Positions 1-11,824 of a DNA stretch of 64,000 nt are shown piece by piece. Positions within the stretch are counted from its first letter, which is position 1. Each line of letters opens with the position of its first letter. This DNA comes from Callorhinus ursinus (Eukaryota; Chordata; Mammalia; Carnivora; Otariidae). The stretch spans positions 21,079,436 through 21,143,435 of the forward strand of contig NW_020312966.1 of assembly GCF_003265705.1 (NCBI RefSeq). Reading direction: 5' to 3'. The notes beneath the pieces are model-generated. The model saw nothing but the letters and a program-made list of their open reading frames with translations. It did no database searches and was not told the DNA's origin. The position numbers and the translations under genes are program-made.

Positions 1-154
1 AGGGCCAGGGTTGGTCTTATTCACTTTTGTGTTGAGCATTCTCCTAGGATTCAGCACATACTTTTGCAAAGAAACTTAAAAACAAAAGCAACAACAAAAC
101 AGGGAATCAAAAGAGTTGCAGTTTTTTTTTTTCTTTCATTAAACATGTTAATGG

Positions 155-340
155 TCACCTGCTAAGTGTAGTGAAGATCTGCATGAGCTGGAGATATGGT
201 GAATGGGACAGAGTCTTTAGCCTGGAGAGCTTCACAGTCTAGTGAGAGAGACTAACAGGAAAACAGGTAAGTACTAGGCAATGTAATTTGTCTTGGTTTA
301 GAAATATGTACCCAGTGCCGTGGGAGCACCATTTCCCTGA
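155..340 (-). repeat. L2 LINE fragment, antisense
   Basis: The phrase around 'gagcttcacagtctagtgag' followed by 'aaacaggtaagta' matches the reverse-complemented 3' half of L2, which typically reads 'gagcttacagtctagtgg'. It is strongly diverged and its ends are uncertain. Confidence 0.45.
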
Positions 341-769
341 AAGTGATAAAATACCTAGCTTATATTCTCTTGATGCTCTTCCTATAGGAATCCAAGGCTC
401 TGGCTAGTGTGAAAGGTAGAAATCAGTCCATATACCCATGTGCTATATCTTAGATATCCAGCTATATGCTATAGCTAGATTCATAGAGAGACAGCTAGAT
501 GCTGTATTTTAGCAGGCCCTGTACCTTCCAGAAGCATCACCAGAGATAGACAGAAGCTCTAAATACGTCTTCTTCTCAGGGGACTCCACAAGCTTTCCCC
601 TTCAGAGCTGATCCAGTCGCATGTCTGGGTTCAAAAATGCTTCTCAATGCTGAAAGAGTCCTGGGTAAGCCTTGAATGTGATTCCATTATTACCGTAGTC
701 ATGTTGTTATTGTTTGTAAACATGTCTGCATAATCTTTGAGGGCAGGTTGAAGGTCTTTTTCATTTCAA
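341..769. other. Single-copy noncoding stretch
   Basis: No repeat family or coding pattern recognised. A short run of near-repeats of 'tagctagat' and 'agctatatgct' around 455-500 looks like slippage-derived sequence. Confidence 0.5.
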
Positions 770-960
770 GGAGGTCGTGTGGTGCATCGCAAAGAGCATG
801 AACTTTGAAGTCTGGGGAGCTAGGTTTGAATTCCCCGTATTAGCTGCGTGACTTCTGTCAAGTTACCTGATCTTGCTATACCTAAATCTCCTACTCTGTC
901 AGACTGAGCTAGTACATAATTCACAGATTTGTTGTATTAAATAAGCAAAACCAGACAAAG
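770..960 (+). repeat. MIR SINE
   Basis: The order is typical of MIR: a 'gagcatgaactttgaagtc' box, then 'ggtttgaattcc', then 'gctgcgtgacttctgtcaag', then a 'cagatttgttgtattaaat' tail. This matches the tRNA-derived head and conserved core of MIR in sense orientation. It is an ancient mammalian element, heavily mutated. Confidence 0.75.
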
Positions 961-1024
961 GGCCAAGGGCAGTTCTTCATGGGAAATAGGTGCAGAATAA
1001 ATGGTAGATCTTATTTTTTTTCTT

Positions 1025-1160
1025 CGCTCCCCACCAGACAGTGATCCTCTCAAATGCAGAGAACATATGCTATTCTTATGTGTAATCCCAACGTTCGTGC
1101 AATGCCGGGCATGAAGTTGGCACTTAATGCATATTTATTCAACGAGTGAAAAAATAAAAG
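1025..1160 (+). repeat. L2 LINE 3' end
   Basis: It carries a decayed 'tgccgggcatgaagttggc' followed by 'acttaatgcatatttattc' and 'aacgagtgaa', which resembles the L2 3' terminus ('tgcctggcacatagtaggc...aataaatatttgttgaatga'). Confidence 0.55.
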
Positions 1161-1164
1161 GATG

Positions 1165-2466
1165 TTTGGATTCCACAGGCTGAGGTATTTCCCTGCTCTG
1201 TGAATCATTATTTGCCACTTTCTTCCTTTAGACTGCACTTCCTTCACTATTTGCTGATCCTAATAAACCACCATTCTTTTCTGAGCTCCTGGATTACGTG
1301 TTCTGTGGTGCTGCAGATACAGGTAAGGAACACTAACATGATTTTTAAACACCCAAGCACACTTGAAATCCAATCCTGCTTATGTACACTGTGGTACAGA
1401 ATACAAAGAGGTACTCTGAAACAAAAGAGGTGTCTGAAGCAACAGATTGTCTCCATTCCTAGTTTGAAAGGCCATTTGGCAATCACGTCACCTGGCAGCC
1501 CCACAAGTAAGAGAGCCTTTGGCCGTGAGGCTCTGCAACGAGAGGAAAAGGCGGGAGGAGATGGTGAGGTGAGGAGTTCACGTGGGCTTCACGTGTTTGC
1601 AGCTTTCCGCCACAGAGCTGGGGGGGCCGGGGGGGGGGCAGCACTTTCTGCTCACTCCTAGTCATGAAAGCGGGAGCAGGGTTTGGCTAAACTATCCTTC
1701 GCCACTTTCTAGAGGGGGCAGTTATATCATACCAGGGCTATTTGTAAAAACAAAAACCAAAAAGCAAAAAAAAAAACAAAAAAAAAAAACAAAACAAAAA
1801 CCGCAAGTCCTAGCCTCAGCGGCATCCTTACTGTGAGCAGTATGAGCAGCCCGCACCTCTGTTCCCTGTGGGGTCAAAGCCCCATTGGCGGCAGACACCT
1901 TGGGCCCGCACAGAACGCCCCCTGCTACTGTCATCAGCATCGTGCAGTTTAGCCCGGAGTTCTAATACCACTGTTCCGGTCAGGCTTGTCCTCCTCTCCT
2001 TCCACGTGCTGGAAGTCCGCTGTGTGCTGAGACCATGCCTTCCTCACTTCTGGGCACACACCTTGCTCGGAAGGGACCTGCCCGTCAAAGGGCTCCTGTC
2101 TGATAGTGTCTCCTGAGCTCTCGGCCACACCGCAGTCTCAGAAACCTCTTTGGATTACACTCTCCTATGAGGGTTTCTTGGACCTTATTCTACCTTTTTT
2201 GATTCTCCTTCACATTCTCCAATATTATTGCTGACCATGTCTTTTTTTTCCATCCCCTCCCCCTCCCCCCGGGGGACATCTCATCTAGTCCCAGGGCTCC
2301 AGCGAAGTCTGACTTCTATGCTAATGACAGCCAATCTGCACACTCATTTCCACCTCTTAGGAAATCCATAATCAATAGCCCTAAAAGGAAATTTATTATC
2401 TTTTTGCACAAATCGGCTTTTGGCTTTTTTTTTTTTTAAATTCTATCTTGTATTTGTTCTTTTGGT
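1165..2466. other. Single-copy noncoding stretch
   Basis: No gene or named repeat recognised apart from the A-rich tract at 1748-1801 and a G-run near 1620-1640. Frames of 153 and 85 codons lie antiparallel here and show no family similarity or sensible exon structure, so I regard them as chance. Confidence 0.5.
1748..1801. repeat. A-rich simple repeat
   Basis: Runs of 10-12 A separated by single C or G bases. No SINE body is attached on either side, so this is either a free-standing A-rich tract or the tail of a decayed element. Confidence 0.85.
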
Positions 2467-2484
2467 ATGTTCCTCTTGGTTTTA

Positions 2485-2675
2485 TTTTATTTTTTTAAGA
2501 CTTTATATATATGTCAGAGCGAGTGAGAGAGCACAAGTAGGCAGAGCGGCAGGCAGAAGGAGAAGCAGGCTTCCCGCTGAGTAGGGAGCCCGATTCAGGA
2601 CTCGATCTCAGGACCCTGGGATCACGACCTCAGCCGAAGGCAGACGCTTCACCAGCTGAGCCACCCAGGCGCCCC
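2485..2675 (-). mobile_element. SINEC (CanSINE), antisense, with TSD
   Basis: A full-length tRNA-derived carnivore SINE in reverse orientation. The T-tail is at 2485-2500 and the head complement 'gccacccaggcgcccc' is at the right end. Flanking duplications lie at 2467-2484 and 2676-2693 ('atgttcctcttggtttta' and 'atgtttctcttgatttta', two mismatches). Confidence 0.97.
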
Positions 2676-2990
2676 ATGTTTCTCTTGATTTTAAACTAAC
2701 TATACCTATAAATCTAAATATATATCGATATCTCTGTGTGTATTTATACCTATACTCCCCTATCACTTGGCCTGTGTAGGTGCCTAAAAATGAATGACAG
2801 TTAATCTTGAGTCACTGTTTCGGCCTTTACAATTAAAATCAGGTTGGGAGGGCAATGCTTTCAGCTGATGGTCCCTTCAGTCCCAAAGGAACGGATCCAG
2901 TGTGTTCTCCAGAGATGATAGGGCTCAAGACAAAACAAATGCAAAATAAAATTTTAAGGACATAAATACGCAATATTTAAAAGTTGATTT

Positions 2991-3203
2991 GGGGGGCACC
3001 TGGGTGGCTTAGACGGTTAAGCGTCTGCTTTCCTTTGGCTCAGGTCACGATCCCGGGGCCATGGGATCAAGCCTCGCATCAGGCTCCCTGCTCAGTGCGG
3101 AGCCTGATTCTCCCTCTCCCTCTGCCTGCCACTCCCCCTGCTTGTGCGCTCTCTAATAAAAAATACAAAAATCTCTTTAAAAAATAAATAAAAATAAAAA
3201 AAT
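2991..3203 (+). mobile_element. SINEC, sense, with TSD
   Basis: The head 'ggggcacctgggtggcttag' is followed by the body and a long A-rich tail. The target duplication 'aaaagttgattt' is at 2979-2990 and 3204-3215. It lies about 315 bp from the antisense copy at 2485 and forms an inverted pair with it. Confidence 0.97.
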
Positions 3204-4967
3204 AAAAGTTGATTTTGTAAGGGAAAATACCAGGCCATTACATCACCGTAATCAGCTTAAGTGAAGTGTCTAAATTAGCTCAAGTTTGGATTTTTGAGGC
3301 ATCCGGTGCAGAGATCTTAACAATTCTGTGCAGTTAAATCATAAAGCATGAGTTAAATCATCTCTTTCAGAACAGCCTTGAAGAATGCAAGCTTTTGCTA
3401 CTTCTAAGAGATTTCAGGTGTTGGCTCTTGAAACCCGAGGCTAGATGAGGCCTTTTCAGCTCAAGAGTTATACAGACTCCCATTATCAGATGCACCGGGT
3501 GACAAGACCACAGAGCACATCATCTTCGGGGGGCTGCTGTCAGTCCCCCGCCTGGATCAGACCAGGAAAGTCTGCCCAACTGGCTGGGCAGAGGCCAAGT
3601 GGCCAGTAACGCAGAACCTTCCCGGCGAATCTCTCCTCTGGCCTGCGCCTCAGCTTTACCAGTGTTGTACAATAACGCCCAAACATCCCAACCATGCAGA
3701 CTTACGAGGGAGGGAACTGGAATCCGCCGTTTCAGCTCTGAGGTGTCTCCCTGGAGCCACTGATCGGGTCTTTGTTTAGACCGGGCCTGGAAAAGCCAAA
3801 TGTGGTGCTTTTTCTCCACTGGACCCCGGGGAAAGGGGCAGTGAGATTTACAGCGCAGTTCAGAGCATGGCAAGGATATTTGAAAACGGGGTTTGTAGTG
3901 TTCAAGCAGGCCGATTAGCCCGCAGGGATTTCTGCAGATGGTCCTCAGGATATCGGGTTGAGACTAGCTGGCTACATGGCTTTGTTTGGGGTTTTAAAGT
4001 GGTCCCGTTTCTCAGGCCACGTGATTGCAGACTTCACTGCATTTTCAAACAATGCACGTAATAAACGACTTTTCCAAGAACCACTTCGAGTCCTACTTGG
4101 ATCCCCCCCCTCCTTGTCTTGCACTCAGTAATCGCTGCTTACATTTCAAAGTCTCCTGGAGACTGTTTTTCATCTCGCTTACTAGACGGAGGCCGCCTTT
4201 TCACGAGGAATTGGGTTGTGGAAGTGACTGTAATTCTTCTTCCAAAAATCCTGGCCCCCGGAATCCATTGATGAAGGTACACATTTTGGCTGGGTGACTC
4301 TGGCTGGCCCTCTTTATGGTGCTGGGTTTGGGCTGAAGTCTCAGGCCAGAGCCCAGACATTCACATGCCCCGCACCGCCCCCCCTGCCGTGCTATTTATT
4401 AAACTGGCATTTCTATCTGCAAAGTCTCTGGTGAGTCCCAGAATATTTAATTTAGTCCAGAGAGGACACACAACACAACTTTACAGATGACATTGACATC
4501 GGGGCATATTAAGATTCTAGTTTTCTGGTGGCAATTCTGAAAACAGCCCCACCTGTGGTTTCAGTAGAAAGGCTGATGAGCGTCTAGATCTTTTGAGGTT
4601 AGCGCAGAGAGCTGGTCTCCGCTTCTTGGAGACTCGGGCTGTCTGTACCCAGACATAATTAAAAGATTAAAGAGACATTTGGAAATGGGAAGCCGGTCAC
4701 TTTTTAATCAGGGAGATTGATTTTCCCATCCCAGTGCGAAGGTGGAATTTTAAATAATTTACAGGGCAGCAATCAGTGGCTTGTCCCAACTTGGCCGAAG
4801 GAATATAAGCCAGGGGAAAAGGGGGACTCAATTTTTTTCCTTCTTCTTCTTCTTGTCTTAATGGAAAGGAGCATAAAAGGGAGCAAGCCATGGCCGGTTG
4901 TTACAGAGATGTTTCTCAGCCTCTGTATCTCTGCTGGAAGAATGAAGATTAGTTTGGTTCCCTCATG

Positions 4968-4988
4968 CCCCCCCCCCCCCCCCCCCCC
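4968..4988. repeat. Poly-C tract
   Basis: 21 consecutive C bases followed by more C-rich sequence. Length is prone to polymorphism and sequencing error. Confidence 0.95.
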
Positions 4989-5407
4989 GCCCCTTCCCCT
5001 TGTCCCTCTGGCTGGAGGCCTGGACATATTCTCTTCACTACTCAGCAACATTTCTCTTTTATCCTGCAGATACCAGTCAGGTTCCAATCAGGTTAAAACC
5101 AGAGCCTCCTGAAAAGGGATCCTGGCTGCAGAAAATGATGCTTCCATTAGCCAAGAGGGTGCATTCCAGGGACTCGATTATCAGAATGCACCTAATCAGA
5201 GTCAGAATACAGGAGGGCTGACGGCGGGCTCCGCAATGCTTCTGGCACCAAAGGAGAAACAGCCTTCCAGTGTTAATGGAGGTTCCAGCAGCTGTGTGCA
5301 AGAAGATATAAAATAGGGGTCTCGAAGCCTCCATGTGAAGGGGAAGAATCGACTGATTGACAGAAACCAGAGAAAAACCTGCAGGGAGAGGGTTTCCAGC
5401 TGAGGCT

Positions 5408-5433
5408 GTTTTTTTTGTTTTTTTTGTTTTTTT
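5408..5433. repeat. T-rich tract, (T)nG
   Basis: Three T-runs of 7-9 bases separated by single G bases. No attached SINE or LINE body recognised. Confidence 0.85.
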
Positions 5434-6000
5434 AAGGGCATGTTTGGTTTGGGGTCAGGAAACACTGCAACACATTTCTTCTATTCCCAGGTCGGCCAAG
5501 TTGGCAGGTACCCCCTGAGTCAGAGAGTATCGGGTGACAGAGGCTCACTACGCTGGGTCCCTCCTGAGCAGGAGCCTCCAAACACCTCTCCCCTTTCCCA
5601 GGTAAGCTTTCAGGACTGACACAGACTCACCTTCCGACAAAGCAGCACGCCACGCTTAGTGAAATTTCCAGACTGGGTTTGCGCCCTCACCTAAGAGCTC
5701 CCTTTTAATGTCTGGAGTGGCTTTGCCATCGTGGAGGGAGGAATGGAGAAGCCCTTTTAATTCCACAAACATCCTATGAGGTCTTGCGTTTCCCGAGGAA
5801 GAGTTGCCAGGCAAGTGTCTCAATCAATAGAGGGAAGGCAGTGGCTTGGGAAGGAGGGCGTGGGAGGGAGGAGGTGAACAGCAGAGGGCTGAGAGTGGAC
5901 ACTGCCACAGAGGAGGGTGGGGCAGTGAATTGGGCTGGGACAATTAGAAGCAGGAACTACAGCATTTTTGCCACTCTTGAGGATGCGTCGACCGAGGGAT

Positions 6001-6010
6001 CTATTTATAG
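6001..6010. promoter_or_regulatory. MEF2-type site (candidate)
   Basis: CTATTTATAG matches the MEF2 consensus YTAWWWWTAR exactly. A 10-bp match is expected by chance in 64 kb, so this is only a lead. It sits in single-copy, SINE-free DNA. Confidence 0.2.
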
Positions 6011-6394
6011 GACATTTTCTCCCATGAAACTCACTGATTAGAGATAGCACTGTAACAGGGGCCCAGCGCCTCCCAAAAGGAGTGGGCTCAGATTCACAGC
6101 CTTCTGGCTACTGAAATGGCGACGAATAATCAACTGTGGGGACCGAAAACCAACTCTCAAATAGCAGATCATGGGGCCGAACGTAACGACAGCGTTTCAA
6201 AGGGCCGTTGTTTGCATTCATGCTTCATGTCCGTGTACTGTTCCTCTATAAGAAATAACCAGAAGAGCACTTTTTCATGTGTCTGTTGGCCATTTGGATG
6301 TCTTTAAAAAAGAGAGAGAGAAAGAACCGGGAGATACTACATTACGGTCCTATCATTTCCACAACCCTGGCTACTTGCCTATAAGCCTAAAGCA

Positions 6395-6595
6395 GGGGTT
6401 CCAGACATTTGGGGGTAGAGAGTTCTTCTCTGGGAGAGGCTATCCTGCATATTGTAGGATGTTCAGCAGCATCCATGGTCCGCACCCACCTGTTGCCTGC
6501 AGCACCTCCCTCCCGCCGATCGTGACAACCAAAAATACCTCCAGTTATTGACAATAACCCCTGGGAAAGCGGGGCAGGACTGACCGCAGTTAAGA
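6395..6595 (-). mobile_element. hAT-Charlie nonautonomous transposon, antisense
   Basis: Antisense matches to a common mammalian hAT element (MER20/MER5-like): 'ctgcatattgtaggatgttc', 'agcagcatccatgg', and 'gtgacaaccaaaaatacctcc'. These correspond to 'ggttgtcac' and 'catcctacaatgca' on the other strand. The subfamily name is uncertain. Confidence 0.6.
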
Positions 6596-6599
6596 GTCA

Positions 6600-8289
6600 C
6601 TCTCGTAAAGAAACGTATCATTTATATTGAATCAGTAGGGTCAACTACAAATCAGGTTGAATCAGCACTTACTTATTAAGCTTCCTATAAATAACTAATA
6701 AGACCACCTTTGGCACAAGCCTGTAGGTTTGAGCCACACCAGCATCAGTCTCTCATAATTGTTACCTACTCTGTTTGCACTGATGTTGCAACGCAGTCCT
6801 GAATAAAACTCTCAGCACACCAAGTCTTATGTTACCACCTTTATTTGGGTTCTCTTCCTTTTTCCTCTCCTTGCTGTCTCCCCCCACCACCCCTCTGACC
6901 ACCAACTGACTTAAATATGATACCTCTTTGAAGAACGTTTTCCAGAAGGCAATGCTTAGTGCAGAGACATGATTCACTAGTGGTGGAGTCTCAGGTAACT
7001 GGGCTCAGGTGGTCCGGGAGAGAATTCTGCAAGGGAGCCTCTCCACTGTCCTTAAATCATACCAAGCAGAGGCTACCAAATGCCTCCATTTGTATGCCTG
7101 GCTCTGTCAGAGCAGATCGCGTTATTAGAATCCACTAACAACTGGCAGTAAGAGTCAGAATTTTGGGTAGCTTTGCTGGGAAACAGATCTGGTTCTGTTT
7201 CTGTTTCTGTTTCTGAAGACAAGGATCTTGTCTCAAAGGAAATGGAAACTTTTTGCCCCAGGAAAGGAATAAATGCAATCAATGGGTCTTACAGAGCTCT
7301 TTGCCCAAGTGATTTTGGTCAGGTTAAGTGTGTCAGCAAATTGAACCAAGTGTTACCATCATAGATTATGAAATGCAGAGCCTAACTTTAATAAGGGTAC
7401 CAGTAAATGTGGGAGTTCTGGGTCAGTTATGGGGAATTGGGGTGAGTGAGAGCCAAAGAAAAAGTAGCAAGACAAACAGATCAACAATAACCTGTAGGGT
7501 AAACATAAAGAGCTATTGCACACTTTATGAGAAGAGGAAGTGAAATTTCTGTCTGCATTAGCATGGTGTTCCAAATGTGTGTTGGGTCATCAGGTGCATT
7601 TTAGAGGGGACCTCTGTCCTAAGGGTCTTCTGGTATCCAGGTAGCTAGAGGAGGGAAAGAGCCTTTGGGGACATTGATACCTATGTCTGTCTGAAGATCG
7701 AGTCCTGTATAAAAACCAGTCCCTCCAATAGCAAAAGTTGGTCTCTTCCATACCATTCTGCTAGTTGAAAAGAGTGAAAAAGAAATGATCTTGTTGGTTG
7801 AAAATTCTCATGCTATGTATTCTGAAAAGTTTCTTCCACGGTCCTACTAGAAATACAAGTGTTTATTCCAAATAAGAAAATGAAATGGAGCAAATGGAAC
7901 AAATTCATAGGCAATCCATTCTGTGCTTCCAGCTTTCTTGAGCTGGGATACTGTTCCTGTGAAGTACCCAATTTCCCTGAAATCTGTAGAGCAGAGTAGG
8001 CAGTACAACAAACAAGCTGTGATCAGTGACTGTCAGGCCTCTCCCTTTTAAATCAGCTCCTATCTCTCTTTGGAGACATGGCGTCTTTCCTGTCTGTACA
8101 TATGTGTTGACTCTCCTTCCTGAACCATTTCTGAGATGTCTGGTGAGCAGCTTTGTAATGACTGCTTCCCTCCCCACATAAATGATCTGCTTAGTGTAAG
8201 ACTTGGGGCTGTCTGTTTTTTAGTTGACTTTCAAGCATTGGGTAACTCGCGGCTAAGGTGATCTCATTCAGTTTCCTGGCTTCAATGCC
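6600..8289. other. Single-copy noncoding tract
   Basis: No interspersed repeat recognised. It contains a short (TTTCTG)4 repeat at about 7192-7215. Small frames on both strands (7073-7574, 7905-8177) show nothing recognisable. Confidence 0.5.
7192..7215. repeat. (TTTCTG)n short tandem repeat
   Basis: Four consecutive hexamer units, 'ttctgtttctgtttctg' and flanks. Confidence 0.9.
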
Positions 8290-9360
8290 ATCTGCTTGCT
8301 GATGTCTCTTAGTCCAGACTTCTACATGAACTCCTGCTTCTCGACAGCCCACAGGCATCTCAGACCTAACGAGTCCAGAACCTTAATTCCTGGTTCCCGT
8401 CCAGCAAGCCTGTCCTTCCGGCAGTCTCCCACATCTCAGCAAATGTCAACTGCACCCCCCACCCCATTCAATGGGGCCCCAAACCTTGGTGTCATCCCAC
8501 CTCTCTCTAAGTACAGCCAGTCCATCAGCACAACGGTTGGTTCCAACTTTAAAGACCATCTATCCAGAATCTAATTATTTCTTACTACCAGTGTGTCTGT
8601 ATCTGGCCTAAACCACCCTTTGTCTCTTGCCCAGTTAAATGCAACAGCTTCTTTTTCTTTCTTTTCTTTTTTTCTTTTATAGATCTTACCCTTAAGTAAT
8701 CTCTACACCCAACGTGGGGCTCAAACTCACAACCCCGAGATCAAGAGCCGCATGCTCCACTGACTGAGCCCGCCAGGCGCCCCTACACGCAACACCTCCT
8801 TAACTCACCATATTCTCGGCAGGGCAGCTAGAGGAGTCCCTTTAAAATTGCTGCTCTGCTTCAAATTGTCCAGAGTCTTCCCATCTTAGAGTCAAACCAA
8901 TATCCTATGGACAAGAAGGCCACAGAGATCCTCCCAACAGCATTTCCCGTCGCCTTCCTATCTCTGACTGGGTTCCAAGCCCACTGCCCTCCTGGTTTTT
9001 GCCATGAGCCTGCCAAGAGTTCTGCATCCGGGTCTTGCACTCGCTCTGACCTGCTCACACTGCCCTTTCTCAGGGAGCAACCTGGCTTCCTCCCTCACTC
9101 ACTTTGGATTTCTGCTCAGATGTCAGCTTGCCGGTGAGGGAGGCCTTGCCCCAACTGTCTAGCAGCATGTGGACCTTTCTTCCCCACACACAACTCTCCA
9201 TTCTGCCTTCCCTGTATCATTTTTCTCCCAGGCGTTTATCAGGTATACTGTTCTACTTACTTGTTTCCTTTTGTCTCTCACACAGGGATGTAAGGCTTAG
9301 GAGGGAAAAGACTTCGTTTTGTTCACTGCTGTATCCCTAGGGCCTGTTATCAAGGACGGA
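8290..9360 (+). repeat. L2 LINE, sense, split by a SINE
   Basis: Typical L2 3' region: 'cttttccttccgg...' style pyrimidine-rich codons, then 'agatgtcagcttgccggtga' and 'gggaggccttgcccc', 'tgtatcatttttctccca', 'gggatgtaaggcttaggag' and 'gttcactgctgtatccctag'. A short SINEC interrupts it at 8651-8783. The reading frame is long dead. Confidence 0.75.
8651..8783 (-). mobile_element. Short-type SINEC, antisense
   Basis: The short CanSINE subtype: a pyrimidine-rich tail complement, then 'aagtaatctctacacccaac', 'gtggggctcaaactcacaac' and 'gcccgccaggcgcccc'. It lacks the long CT-rich body of the other copies and looks older. It is inserted in the L2. Confidence 0.93.
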
Positions 9361-9640
9361 TGCATTCTGGGTGCTTAGTACACATTTGTGACTTTATAGC
9401 CCATTTAAATGCTACTGTTGTAGGAAACCTTCCCCGATCCTCTAAATCTGGGTTAAACACCCCTTCCACAGCTGTCTGTGTGTCCCTGTTATGGTGCCTC
9501 TCACACTCCATGATGATTTCATGGCTAATTTATAAAAACTCCACAAGGACTGGAGTAAAGTTTTTCTTTCTCACTGATGAATCTCCAGTAGTTGCAAAGT
9601 GGTCGGCACATTGTCCACACTCAAATATTTGTTAAATTGA

Positions 9641-9641
<1 letters not shown>
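9361..9641 (+). repeat. Second L2 3' end fragment
   Basis: It repeats the L2 end pattern: 'gaaaccttccccgatcctct', 'cacaaggactggagtaaag' and 'caaatatttgttaaattgaa'. It directly follows the previous L2 end, so two L2 3' ends lie head to tail. Confidence 0.6.

Positions 9642-9642
<1 letters not shown>

Positions 9643-9679
<37 letters not shown>
9643..9679. repeat. (AC)n microsatellite
   Basis: Uninterrupted AC dinucleotides, about 18 units, immediately after the L2 3' end. Confidence 0.98.
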
Positions 9680-9680
<1 letters not shown>

Positions 9681-9689
9681 GACAGGGTT

Positions 9690-10010
9690 ATAATTTAGTG
9701 AGTTAAAATTCACATAATATAGAATTACCTATGTTAAAATATATATAGTTCAGTGGCATTTTGAACATCCATAATAGTGTGAAATCATCACCTCTTTCCA
9801 GTTTCCAAGCATTTTTTTCGACCCAGAAGGAAACCCCGTCCCCATTAAGCAGGCACCCCATTCCCCAGCTCACCCCTGCCCCTGGCAACCATGAATCCGC
9901 TTTCCATCTCTCTGGACTCACCTATTCTTGGTGGTTCACGTAAATGGAATCATACGCTGTGGAACCTTTTTGGTCAATGAGGTTTTCATGTATGTGACTT
10001 AGAAAGGTTT
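9690..10010 (-). repeat. L1M 3' end, antisense
   Basis: Old placental L1 3' sequence in reverse orientation: 'aaaattcacataatatagaa', 'ttcagtggcattttgaacat', 'aggaaaccccgtccccatta' and 'cccctggcaaccatgaatcc', ending in the 'aaatggaatcatacgctgtg' block. No coding potential remains. Confidence 0.85.
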
Positions 10011-11820
10011 TATCATGGCAAGACTGTTTTTAATCCGATTGGCATGTTGTAGCAATAGGTTTAACCTGCATTTCGTTCAAGGGCATACCACTCAAAAAGG
10101 CCAAATCACTTCATGTGAAGAACTTTCTCCTGAGTTACCACTGGTAATTTACCAGAAGCCTTTTCTTGTGCTATGGCCCATCCCTCCGGCCTCCGGCCTC
10201 CCCCTCAGCCCCCCAGCAAGGGTCTCCCTTTCCACCTCCGCTCACAGTTTATCATACCCCCCACCTCTTTCTGGAAGCTTGCTGGGATGAAAGTATTGGC
10301 AATAAAAGACCACAGCTGAGGGGCACTGCTGAAAGTCCATAAAATCATGAAAGGTAGGGGAAAATCTGTGTAAGAACTTGTTCCCCAAATCCGGGAATCT
10401 TTTTGAAGCTTAAAGGAGTCAGCTTAAGGGAAAAGTAAAAAGTTTTATGTAGTAGATTAGATACACACACAACTTGTTACCCTGGTGAAAAGATAAATAG
10501 CTTTAGGGTTTAGACAAATATACAGACAATAAATCAATACCAGGCTGCTGAGAGGAAGGGAACAGGAGTTAACATCCGAGGGCAATTACTGTTCTCTGGC
10601 ACAAACACCTCCGGTTGGGCCGGGCATTGGGCTGCCTGGCAAGGGTGGGCCCATGGTGACAAGCTATCCATGAACTTGCCCTCAGGTGGAGCATTATTCA
10701 CATGTTCCTGACTTTGGCTATTTCAGAACCTGGAGGTAACAGGATGGTGGGGGGGAGGGTAAGGCATGGAGACCAGTACATTCCTTCCCTTGTTAGCAAA
10801 AACAGACTTGAATTTTATCCTGGAGGGGGCAAAAAGTAAAGTTTTGGATGACTTCAGGTGCTCAATAGCCCAGTCAATGAACAAGGGCTGTTTGAAAATT
10901 AGCTGAATAGTTTCAAAACTTTAGGTTAGACACCTCATTGGAAAAACAACACTTTCATGTGTTGTTTTATGCTTTTGACTTTAGCTTATGTTTTTACTTT
11001 TAGATTTTGTAAGTAATCTATAATCTATGGGTGGGGCAATATTAGGTTGACCCTGTTATACATAATTCAGTGTACTATAGTATCTCAGTGCAACTGTCTG
11101 ACACCAATTTGGCCCCCAAATTTTGCATTTTTTACCAGACTAATGTTAATATGTATGGTTTAAACTGGGGCATGACAAAGTTTCCCTGAAACAAATAAAT
11201 GAACAATAACCAAATACTGTTTCCTTTTGCCAATAAAAGAGGCTGGCTACGTGGACAGGCCAAAGAAAACTAAAACCAGAGTGATGGGATTCATTTTCAA
11301 AATCTCAAGCCTCTGAAATAGGCAATTATAAAAAGAGCAGTTTTGACTTCTGAAATTGAGGGTGTGCTATATATTTTTTTTAATTGGGTGAAATTTAGTG
11401 TAGAAGTGAAAATAACACCAAGGTCTCAGGCACGATGCAGAGATTATTAATCTGGGAACAAAGGGCATTTAGCCAGTTAAAATAATAATTTTAAACAAGG
11501 ACTACCAACTTTCCCAGCAATGGCTGAAACCCAATTAGGTCTGTCCAACTGGAGTTGTAGTTCGTTCTTCCAGATTATGCGGTTTGGCATAATACGGAAT
11601 GAGTAAACTTTCTTAGATGGGGAAAATATTATCAGAAGAAAATAATGTCATGGAGTCGCCTGCCCTTAAGCCAGTATTAGTGAATGGAGAAGGTGCATTT
11701 GCTAGTCGAAGAGGACGTGCTAAAGCCCAGGGGTAGGACATCACTTGAGGAAAGCCAACAAATCAGAAGGACAAATGTTTTTGATTTGTGTGGTTTCCAG
11801 TAGGAAATAACTCATCAACT
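10011..11820. other. Single-copy noncoding tract
   Basis: No repeat or gene recognised. The segments 10490-10740 and 11200-11340 have balanced composition, few homopolymers and AT-rich transcription-factor-like cores, which often marks conserved noncoding DNA. This is impression only. Confidence 0.5.
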
Positions 11821-11824
11821 CACA

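Larger units (their letters stand above)
3216..6394. other. Long single-copy noncoding tract, SINE-free
   Basis: Over 3 kb with no recognisable interspersed repeat, broken only by a C-run (4968-4988) and a T-rich tract (5408-5433). The overlapping short frames at 3520-3873, 4717-5112 and 4773-5087 lie on both strands and match no known protein. The low repeat load hints at constraint, but conservation cannot be judged from one genome. Confidence 0.5.

Noticed and set aside
9643..9679. Tandem short repeats as a possible CRISPR-like array
   Set aside because: These are dinucleotide microsatellites. No spaced direct repeats of 20-40 bases with unique spacers occur anywhere in the window.
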